From Protopterus annectens (Eukaryota > Chordata > Ceratodontiformes > Protopteridae), in contig NC_056744.1 in assembly GCF_019279795.1 (NCBI RefSeq), positions 1,502,564,167 through 1,502,628,166 on the forward strand: 64,000 nt of DNA. The letters run 5' to 3'. A model generated the notes under the pieces. It was not told the origin of the DNA, did not search any database, and saw only the letters and a program-made list of their open reading frames with translations. Position numbers and translations under genes: made by a program. Of the stretch, positions 55,996 through 64,000 are shown in pieces (position 1 is the first letter of the stretch; the number at the start of each line of letters is the position of its first letter).

Positions 55996-57000
55996 TTTAA
56001 ACTACATTGTTCCTATTACTTATCTCTCTCAGCAGATTTGTAGCTGCTTATGTTAAGTCACTGATTGTTTTTTTTTTTTCTCTGTCTCTTTGCCAAGTTT
56101 GCAACCCACTTCTTTTGACCTCTCATTAGCTCCACCCACATATTCCTCAAACCAATACCATCAGTTCCCTCCAGAAGAAAAACAATCAATAGAATTGCTC
56201 CCAGTAGTAACAACCACTCTTGTTTACCACCCAAGACTCTCTCAAACTGTCTTAATCCTTGCCCCTATAACCATCAAATTGCATCTCTACACCCAACCCA
56301 GTAGCCTCCTAAGATTTTCTAATCCTAATTTACAACAAAGATAAAACCCAAGTTAAATATGGTGCCCCTAACTCTGATTATTTTACTATTCTTCCTCACT
56401 CTACTAACCTTTATCACCAATTATCAAATCCACTTCCTTCAGAAACTTAGGACTACAACCAATGAACACAACAAATATCAATGTTTATCCAAACCATATC
56501 TGATTATTTGTCTATAAATATCTCAAAACTAAATATCCAAATTTATGATCAAATACTAAACCAAGACCAAACTATAACTGACCATACTCTTCCTTCTGTA
56601 AAATATCAGTTCAAATAATTATAGGAGATATTCACCCCAAACCAGGTCCCACTGTTCATGAAATCATCACTTCCAACCCCCAAAGTAAACAAGTTACCTA
56701 ATACATCTCAGCAAAAAACAGAAACCAAACTTAGCTTACTAAATATGAGCCTAAGAAGTATGTGCAGTAAAGTTCATGACATATGGCCCTACCTTGCCAC
56801 GTACACTCCTGATGTAGTCATAGCTACCAAAACCTGGTTAAAAATAGAAATAAATGATAACGAGATCACATCAGGATACAAAAAGAACACTTTGTTACAA
56901 TCCAGTCTCAGAATTATGATACATTCCCTCACTTGCTGCTTTAAAGATTGCAGTTACGGTCTTCACATATACACCCTGCACCCATGGGCTCAACAGTGAT
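55996..57000 (+). pseudogene. Family A LINE 5' part: N-terminus and start of the endonuclease
   Basis: 56090-56344 is a Pro/Ser/Thr-rich frame starting MPSLQPTSF. A hydrophobic segment follows at 56360-56420 (LTLIILLFFLTLLTFI). At 56624-56650 the codons read GDIHPKPGP, the counterpart of GGIHPNPGP at 31836-31810, with Lys for Asn. The frame 56658-56999 continues LSLLNMSLRSMCSKVHDI, then PDVVIATKTWLKIEINDNEI, the APE endonuclease N-terminus (TKTWL where TETWL is expected, so the catalytic Glu is Lys). The copy stops being recognisable at about 57000. Confidence 0.68.
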
Positions 57001-57339
57001 GTCATTGCTATGGATGACATGACAACAGAAAAAAGCAGGACAGGAATATGTCTTCATAGAAATGGAGTCTAGATCATGGGCATGAATATCTTAATGCTTG
57101 CACAACTCATTAAGAATATTGGAACCAACAATTGTATCAATTGCTACAGTATTGATATGTGAATACTACTTCATAGGCAGCTACTGGTATAACACAAGTA
57201 TAAAGTGATGTGATAGAAACCTAGGCTTCGTTAGTTTTTTTCAAAAATATCAAACACAGATATTATTATGCATCTTCATTTCTGGTATCTGTCATTAGGT
57301 GGTGGTGGTACCTGTTAATAGAGGGCTGGGTCATGTCTG
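57001..57339. other. Interval without recognised genes
   Basis: About 340 bp, probably diverged LINE-derived DNA. Nothing supportable. Confidence 0.3.
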
Positions 57340-57630
57340 ACTCAAACCATTTAAAAATCAGCTTAATGGGTAGTCCATGTAAAGCCATAGTGGAAGTCAA
57401 AAATGAGTTTAGCCAAAGCAACTCAGCTGACCCAATTATGCTAGCTATGGACCAATATAGGTTTGTTAAGTTGAGAACTTCCTCTTTGAATTTTGTCTTA
57501 TTGTTTTAGGAAATACGGGCACCACTTGACAAAAGGCTGACACTGCATACTGTTTATCTGGGCCATATATCCTTCAACAGTATTCTGCATAAGTAAATTA
57601 GAGACAACTTAGGCTAAATGTCAACCTATA
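57340..57630 (+). pseudogene. Family B LINE reverse-transcriptase fragment, strongly diverged
   Basis: Codons give LAMDQYRFVKLRTSSLNFVL, then LDKRLTLHTVYLGHISFNSI. This aligns without large gaps to DPMQFGFVKGRSC and VVHTAYLDLAKAFNTI in the better copy (13110-13260). Motif A's Asp is replaced and a stop lies between the blocks. An old copy. Confidence 0.55.
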
Positions 57631-57937
57631 TTTGAAGTACAATTAGCAAAGCACTGTTTAAGTGATGTAATGTATCTGTCCAAGGTGACAAACAGATACA
57701 GCTTTATTCTGATGTTGGTAGTCATATACCACAGAGGCTTTATACATGGACTTCCTGGTAGAGTGATCTTAATACACAGGTGGCTGCAAATTAGGTAAGT
57801 AAAGTACTTAAGTAAAACATGCAGGCATTTTCTAGAATGGTCTACAGTAATACTTAATTGTATAGCAGCAAAAACTCTCTCCTTTACTGACTGCATATGT
57901 GTCATGGTGATAGTTTGTAAAATGTCCATAAATACAT
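57631..57937. other. Interval without recognised genes
   Basis: About 300 bp; the antisense frame at 57621-57929 is not recognised. Nothing else. Confidence 0.3.
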
Positions 57938-58248
57938 ACCTCTCAAACTCTTAGGTCAAGAATCAGGGACAAATCCAAAATAATGGTGGAACAAAGGTCA
58001 CATATCATTAACATATCTTAAGTATTGCTTATAGATAATTAGAAAAGTTGTTAGAATAACAGGGTTTGCATTAGTTTGCATTTCCTGAAGAATATCAAAT
58101 CTGAAACTCAAACATCTATTCATTATTTAATAACTGCAATCCTCAATGATTTGCCAGAAAACCGTGTACTTTATGATGAGTAGACCAAAAATATGAGATA
58201 AAAATCTGGACATTCTGCAAAATTCTGGACAGTTAAGATACACATAGA
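57938..58248 (+). mobile_element. Short non-autonomous DNA element (MITE-like), copy 3
   Basis: Begins CATACCTCTCAAACTC and ends CTGGACAGTTAAGATAC. The interior is collinear with the reverse complement of 44787-45107 over about 310 bp. Together these define the family better than either alone. Confidence 0.72.
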
Positions 58249-58370
58249 TTATGATTACAGAACAGCCATATCAGAAGAAATAATACTACTTAGAATAACA
58301 GAAGACAACAATTTGTATTCTAGAGTTAATGTGTCTAACAAAGTCAGAAAGGAGTATTGTGCAGCTTGTA

Positions 58371-58554
58371 ACAAAAGGAGATACTGCCAGCCCAGCTAGC
58401 TGGAATTTTGTAAACAATTATATGCCACTTGTGAATATTAATATGATTTATATAGAAGTATGACAAAAGGAGATACTACAAGTACAGCTAGCTGGAATTT
58501 TGTAAATAATAATATATCATTTGTGAATATCAACATGATTCATATGCATGTTTT
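58371..58554. repeat. Two tandem copies of a 92-bp unit
   Basis: Units begin at 58371 and 58463 with ACAAAAGGAGATACT and both contain CAGCTAGCTGGAATTTTGTA and TTTGTGAATAT or a close match. Roughly 85 percent similar by eye. No coding content. Confidence 0.8.
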
Positions 58555-59040
58555 ACAAATGTATTAGAACTGTATGTTGTCTGCATATCAAACTGCTGGC
58601 ACAGACTTGTATAAGGTACTGATCTTAAAGATGTATCCACAGTGTACCCTACTGGAAAAGAACAGAAATGTTTATACACTATAGTAACTGTGTAAATGTA
58701 TATAGTTTAATAGTGGAAACTGGAACATAGAAGGTTAATTTGCAAAACTTCAGAAAAATGGTTGAAATTATATTATTTTATAACTGTACCATAAAAATTG
58801 GTTTCAATGCAGCAAAGAGACAGGATGTTTAAAACTAGGTTGCCTTCTGCATTGTCTTGTAAATTTTTTATTATTGTATGTCTTCAGCAGCTGCAAAGAT
58901 CTGAGGGCTATGTATTTTTCACAGGAAGATGCTAAATGCTGGTGGCTTCTAGCAATGGGGGGTTAGCTTTGGAACTAAAGTGAGATGACAAGAAGTGATA
59001 TCATCTTGCAAGCTAACCCAGCAGTAATATTTGATATTAG
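58555..59040. other. Interval without recognised genes
   Basis: About 490 bp of AT-rich DNA up to the family A LINE tail. Nothing seen. Confidence 0.35.
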
Positions 59041-59677
59041 TTATTTTATTTATTTATTTATTTGACATTTGTTGACCAGGGTGGTCCAGCTGGGACAGAG
59101 CCCCTTTTTCAGTGGAGACCTGGCGAGAAAAGCTCCACAGTTAATACAAACACTGATACCTACAATAGATACATTGAAACATATAGTACATACAAATGTA
59201 AGTAGATATATACAAAAGCAGGTTAACATTAATGGTAATTAGTTTGTACATATCAGTATGTATTAAGGCACAGTGCAAAGTATAAAAAAATAATACAGAT
59301 AACATTTACAGGGTAATGAATAGTGGTTATTATGTAGTTAAAGGTGGGTGAGTATGGGTTTATAAAATTAGTCATTCTACTGTTGAAAGCTATACATCAG
59401 TAGAGATTAATTTGGCTGAGAGTGGGAGAAGAGGAGGTAGTATGAAATGATTTTACAAGAGTGAGAGGTTAGAGGTAGAGAGTTAGGTAAGATGGCTTGC
59501 AAAGTTTAACAGGCGAGAGATTAGGAGGAAGGTTGGGGTTTCAATGAAGTAGGAGAAAGGTGAGAGATGGGTGGCCTAGAGAGATGGGTCATTTGGGGGG
59601 AGATAACATTGACATAGTTTATTTTTGTTTAAGTGATTTTTTACTGCCTTTCTGAATTGGAGTTTGGGTCTGATGTT

Positions 59678-61150
59678 TCAGATATCAAGTGGTAGTTTGT
59701 TCCAGTTTTCAGCAGGGTAACAGCTATAAAGGTTTTTTCCTATGTTGATCTTAGATTTGTGAATGGATAGAAGATGTTGGTCAGAGCTCCAGAGTGTTCT
59801 TGCTGGGGTGTAGGAGGAGATGATGGATGCTATGCTGGGGCAGAAAGTGGGCTGGTATAGAATAGAATGAATTATGTGAAGCTGAGAGAGGAGAAGGTTA
59901 TGGGGGAATTCTAACCATTTCAGTTTTCTGAGTGCTAAGCAGTGATGAGAGGCATATGGTAGTTTAGCCGCAAATTTAGCTACTTTGTTATAAGTGGATT
60001 CAAGTTTAGAAATAAGAGAGTTCTGTAAATTGGTGAGTATTTGAGAGCCATAGAGAAGGGTTGGTAATAGGTAGGCATGTGACAGAGCAATTTTAGCTGT
60101 ACTACAGAGGAAGTTTTTTTTTCTATAAAGGAGACCGGGTTTCCGATGGGTTTTCTTTATGTTACTTAGAACGTGCAGGACAGACTTTAGCTGTTCATCA
60201 ATAATGACCCCTAGAGGTTTGGTGTGGCTTTCCACTGAGATGGGTGTGTTATTGTGGGAGGTGATGGAAAAGGATGGTTTCAGGTGAGCCATTGTTTTTG
60301 GTACAAAGAGTAAGAGTTTGGTCTTCTTTGGATTTAAAATAAGATGGTTTTGGTTGAGCCAGTTTTCAATAGACAAGAAGGAGTCCTGAGTTGTAGTGTG
60401 AAGCTCGGGAAGGGTATCAGCTATGGAGATGACAGTGGAGTCATCTGCATACTGCACTAGTGATGAGCATGGGGTAGAGGTATATAACTGATTAGTAAAA
60501 ATATTAAATAGCAGTGGTCCTAGAATTGACTATTGGGGCACTCACATCTGTATAGGGAGTTTAGGGGAGATAGCTGAGCTCCATTTGACAGACTGGAAGT
60601 GATTGCTGAGGTAAGTAGAGAACTAGGAGATAGTGGTGGTGGATAGGTTTAATTGAGAGAGTTTGACTAAGAAGAGGAGGAGGGTGACAGTGTCAAATGC
60701 CTTTGAGAGGTCAAGAAAGAGGCAGGATGCTAGTTTATTCTAGTCTCTAGCTTGAAAATGGTGTTTATAAAGGAGATAAGAGCAGTAGAGGTATTATGGC
60801 CAGGGTGGAAGCCATGTTGGGTGGGAGTGATTAGGTTCTCTTGTGTAAGGTATTGTAGGATTTGTTTATGTACACATTTTTCCAAGATCTTAGAGGGGGT
60901 GATAAAATTGCTATGGGCCTATAGTTGGACAGTTCGGTGGAGTTGCCTCCTTTATGGATGGAAAGAGTATAGAACTTTTTCCATATGGCTGGGACTATAG
61001 CTTCAGTAATAGATTGGTTGATGAGAATAGAGAATGTAGGGCTAGGGAGTTGGCAGCTAGCTGGAGAAAGAGTGGAGGGAGACCATCTATGGAGAGAGAG
61101 TAAGGTTTGAGCTTAAGGAGCAGAGTTTTTATGTATCTGGTGGATATAGT
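59678..61150 (-). pseudogene. Family A LINE reverse transcriptase, N-terminal half frameshifted
   Basis: The C-terminal half is one open frame of 259 codons (60457-59678): MQYADDSTVISIADTLPE with intact YADD, then LNPKKTKLLLFVPK, KPLGVIIDEQLK, and the end ENWNKLPLDI. The N-terminal half (60458-61150) is spread over three frames: SLSIDGLPPLF, a PNCPTIGP stretch where NYRPIAILSP is expected, CLFLDLSKAFDTV (motif A) and others. Compared with 25085-26565 it is the same family but more degraded upstream. The open 3' half suggests moderate age. Confidence 0.82.
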
Positions 61151-61163
61151 TTTTAAGCAGTCT

Positions 61164-61164
<1 letters not shown>

Positions 61165-61198
<34 letters not shown>
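61165..61198. repeat. (GA)n microsatellite
   Basis: About 34 bp of GA dinucleotides at the 5' edge of the family A LINE, directly visible. Confidence 0.95.
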
Positions 61199-61199
<1 letters not shown>

Positions 61200-61752
61200 A
61201 TTTTTTTTATTTTGTCTTTGACCTGACAGTATCAGCTGGGAAAACCCACTCACCATATCTGTCTTGCCTGGCTCTGTAAGTAAGTTAACTAGGGTACAGT
61301 AATTTCTCTTAGATACAGTTAGGAATATAATGATGTATAGCTTATATGTTTTTGTATTTATTTGAGACTGTCCTGCAATGTTGTTTTAAATATTTCCTGT
61401 GATTTTGAACTCTGGAGTTACTGTGATGATTTACTGAGTATTTTCTTCTTGTTTTATTATTTATTATTAAATATATTTAAACCTTTCAATTCTGTCTGGT
61501 CTGTCTAGAGATATTTACGCTCTTAGAGTATTTGTGTATCTATTTGGTGACACTGTGCAGGCCACTCCTAATAGCCTTGCCCTTGGTCAAACTACCATTT
61601 GGATTAATAGTAACATTACACACTAGGACTGGACACCTTTTGTTAAGGGTCTTAAAGTAGCTGATAAGAAGAGTTGGTTGGTGGCAGTGATAACTACCTT
61701 ATAGTTGGGCAAAAGGAAGCATAGCTAGTGAACATGTGCCATTCTTTCCCAG

Positions 61753-61753
<1 letters not shown>
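61199..61753. other. Interval without recognised genes
   Basis: About 550 bp. It includes TTTAAACCTTTCAATTCTGT and a TATTAAATATATTTAAAC stretch that could be the end of an old LTR, but there is no partner copy to confirm this. Confidence 0.3.
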
Positions 61754-61836
<83 letters not shown>

Positions 61837-61862
61837 CTATATATATATATATCTATATATAA
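61754..61862. repeat. Compound (GT)n(TA)n microsatellite
   Basis: About 68 bp of GT followed by TA/TC-rich dinucleotides, directly visible. Confidence 0.95.
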
Positions 61863-62078
61863 AAATCAAATCTCAAAGAGTGTGTGTGTCAGCTACTTAG
61901 GGAGGGACACAAAACACTTGTTGGACAGAGAGGGTGCTGGAGGTCTTGGCTAGGCCACTCAGCTGAAATCTCAACTCTATAGCTGTGCCAATGGGAAGTC
62001 TTACTGGGGATCTGGAGAAAGAGGTAGAAACCAGTCCCAGACTGACTGTGGTCTCTGTGTGCTCCTAAGGGAAATTGC

Positions 62079-62084
<6 letters not shown>

Positions 62085-62145
<61 letters not shown>
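62085..62145. repeat. (GT)n microsatellite
   Basis: About 60 bp of GT dinucleotides, directly visible. The His-Thr repeat frame on minus (61889-62179) is an artefact. Confidence 0.95.
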
Positions 62146-62146
<1 letters not shown>

Positions 62147-62257
62147 ACTTGTCATCTTCCCAATGTGTACGTCCCCCACTGTTGCAAGTGGTGAGGATTG
62201 AGGCTCCTTGATTACTGGGCCAGTGTTGGGGCATCACACAGCTCATCCATTTAGAAA

Positions 62258-62743
62258 AGGTATTTATTTATTTATTTGACATTTGTTTACTATGATAATC
62301 TGACTGGGCCAGAAAGTGCCCATTTTCAGTGAACGCCCAGGGAGAAAAGCTCGACAATCACAATCTTTCAAAAATCAAGTACAGATATTTTAAATCACAA
62401 AGTATTATGTCACAATACAAAACATAAGAGTGAAAAAATGTAATGACAAAAAAAAAACACCGACCATATGATTCATAGTAAAGTGCAATGAAAAACAGCA
62501 ACATGAACTGGAGAAAATATGTGAGGAAAAACTCAATAATCATATTATTTGTTACATAGAGTAGCATGTGATAAATGAGACCTGAGAGAATTATAACAAG
62601 GTATTTTAAAGAGATATCAGAGATTTCATGATTAGAGACAGTGAGGGCAAATTGAGTGATGTCTTAGTATGAGAGAGGTGTTCATATTATGGTTATAGAA
62701 GGAAGAAGGGAGAAGAGAAGGAGATTATAAGAATAGCATAGGG
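62258..62743 (-). mobile_element. Family A LINE 3' end fragment
   Basis: The tail TATTTATTTATTTATTTGAC at 62262-62281 on plus is followed by the shared block ACATTTGTTTACTATGATAA, then CATTTTCAGTGAACGCCCAG and GAGAAAAGCTCGACA. Beyond this there is only diverged 3' UTR and no coding sequence, until the SINE. Confidence 0.72.
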
Positions 62744-63017
62744 TAGGGTGTCTTCAGGTTGCTGTTGTTGTTGTGTCTTTCGGCTTTTCCCAGTTAGGGG
62801 TCGCCACAGTGGAACTCTGGTCTGCTAATGATTGGCAGTAGATTTTTACGTGCTGAGTTGCCAGTTCTGCCGCACAACCTTCAACAAAGGTACGCCCCCT
62901 TCACGCATGTCTTTACACAGAAGATGCTCTAGCTGAGAATCGAATGGGACAACATCTTACTGTGAGGCGACAACGCTACTGCAGCACCACCACCGCAGTA
63001 TTAGGGTGTCTTCAGGT
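62744..63017 (-). mobile_element. tRNA-derived SINE with perfect 16-bp target duplication
   Basis: TAGGGTGTCTTCAGGT at 62744-62759 and 63002-63017 flanks the SINE (62760-63001). On the minus strand the head ACTGCGGTGGTGGTGCTGCA is followed by AGTAGCGTTGTCGCCTCACA, a B-box-like TTCGATTCTCAGC, a body, and the RTE-like tail CTGGGAAAAGCCGAAAGACA followed by CAACAACAACAGC. Same subtype as 44063-44296. Recent insertion. Confidence 0.93.
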
Positions 63018-63029
63018 ATATACTGTAAA

Positions 63030-63990
63030 TAAATAGGTATTTTATTTATATTATTTACTTATTGATGTATTTATTGGCTATGTGGTCAAACTTTTCCAGC
63101 AATGATCTGGGCCATTGTGCAGACAAATCAACAATAATACGACAATACAATAATACTATAATACAATACTAGTATGATTGAAAAACAACAATAATAACAA
63201 GTAAATTGCAGTATAAAAATGTAAACGAGGACTGGAAAATTGAATTGCAGTTGTCACAAATAATATTACTTATTAGGTGTGTTTACATCTTAAAAAAGGA
63301 GGAGATAATGTTGTAGTAAATTAGGCACTTTGTGTTGTAAGTGGTGAAGTGCTGAGCTGTGTCATCTCAAAACAATGCAAACACATTGAGTTGCAATGAG
63401 CAAAAGGAACTTGAAAGGACATAAGGGAAGCAGGCAGAAGAGAGGGGCTTCAAACAAAACTGAACAGAGTGCAAATGAAAAGAAGAATTAAACGAGAGGC
63501 CAGAAGCAAGTATACTGCAGACTGGTTACATAATGGGCAGGAAAAGGTTTCCGGAAAAGACCAGTAAGGTTCTGAATATCCAAAGGAATGTATTTCCATA
63601 CAACACAGGCTTCTTTGGAATAAATACATAAAGAGATGCAAGGTTTCTGTACGTTGATGGCACCCAGAAGATTAAATCTATGTGGAGATTGTGAAGCATT
63701 GATATCTAATTTACAGACTAGTGATGGGCAACAGTTAGAGTTTAATAATTTGTATACTGTGAAAGCAGATTACAATAATGCATATTAGGTCACGAGAGTG
63801 GCAGGAGAGGAAAGGAGGGGAGAGCGGTGCATGTGCAGATCATAGGTTTAAAGTAAGTACTAGGCTAGCTGAGGGCCATTTTAAGCCTATCCGATTTCCC
63901 TTTTTGTGTTTAAATTAACCTATCCCATTTGGTTAGAGATTGATCTTACCCATTCCATGGTCGATAATTATATATCACCTCTAATGAGAA
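63030..63990 (-). pseudogene. Probable LINE 3' end, family uncertain
   Basis: A TTTATTTATATT-type tail at 63040 on plus is followed, read leftward from about 63720, by codons giving SQSPHRFNLLGAINVQKP and VVWKYIPLDIQNLTGLFRKP. The latter aligns with the family A C-terminus NWNKLPLDI. Diverged from family A, so it may be a related family. Stops present; reading frame is short. Confidence 0.42.
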
Positions 63991-64000
63991 TAACTGGGAT

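Larger units (their letters stand above)
59041..61200 (-). mobile_element. Family A LINE, 5' truncated
   Basis: The 3' tail is at 59041-59064 (TTTATTTATTTATTTATTTG on plus), followed by the 3' UTR block shared with 24411 and 62258 (GAGAAAAGCTCCACA). The reverse transcriptase lies at 59678-61150. The 5' edge is at a (GA)n tract, 61165-61198, after which unrelated sequence begins. Confidence 0.82.

Overview
This window looks like part of a very large, repeat-packed vertebrate genome. The transposon mix is L1 and CR1-type LINEs, LINEs with a restriction-like endonuclease, a Penelope-like element (PLE), DIRS-type tyrosine-recombinase retrotransposons, Ty3/Gypsy elements, an RTE LINE and tRNA-derived SINEs with an HE1-like head. 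That mix fits a lungfish or an amphibian such as a salamander or caecilian; this is inference, since no marker gene settles it. There are no operons, Shine-Dalgarno sites or prokaryotic genes. I found no complete host gene. One 92-nt segment at 45686-45777 has the form of a real coding exon.

Layout. 1-1060: the 3' part of a LINE with a C-terminal restriction-like endonuclease (called RLE-LINE here). 2039-10140: an L1, with 5' UTR, frameshifted ORF1, a 3.9-kb non-coding interval and a decayed, 3'-truncated ORF2. 10866-14435: two copies of a CR1-type LINE (family B, 8-bp tail repeats) lying head to head. 15776-20645: a short inverted-repeat DNA element, small LINE fragments, PLE-terminus-like DNA, and an RLE-LINE fragment whose coding region has expanded into a 38-bp minisatellite. 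21096-26881: a PLE with inverted terminal repeats and possible flanking target duplications, invaded by a second CR1-like LINE (family A, TAAA tail). 27213-30610: a DIRS-type element with RT/RNase H, tyrosine recombinase, an SGNH-hydrolase-like region and split direct repeats separated by a palindrome. 30620-32830: 5' part of a family A LINE with a 2A-like NPGP motif. 33050-39110: a Mag-like Ty3/Gypsy element with 5' LTR, tRNA-Leu-like primer site, gag and pol, interrupted by a 669-bp insertion with a 14-bp target duplication and by a SINE. 39115-41028: the 5' end of a second DIRS copy. 41029-41430: an RTE fragment. 43385-48400: family B tails, a SINE with an 18-bp target duplication, another short DNA element and the best candidate for unique host sequence. 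49270-55130: LINE A tail, a hammerhead-like PLE motif, another RLE-LINE fragment and a decayed second Gypsy. 56000-64000: LINE A and B fragments, microsatellites and a SINE with a perfect 16-bp target duplication.

How it fits together. Almost every long reading frame belongs to a retroelement, and nearly all carry stops or frameshifts, so this is a layered graveyard of nested insertions rather than a set of cooperating genes. The nesting gives relative ages: the SINE copies with perfect target duplications are youngest. The LINE A copy is younger than the PLE it sits in, and the 669-bp insert is younger than the Mag element. Family names, boundaries and clades are read by eye from motifs and from internal comparison of copies; element edges are usually uncertain by tens of bases.
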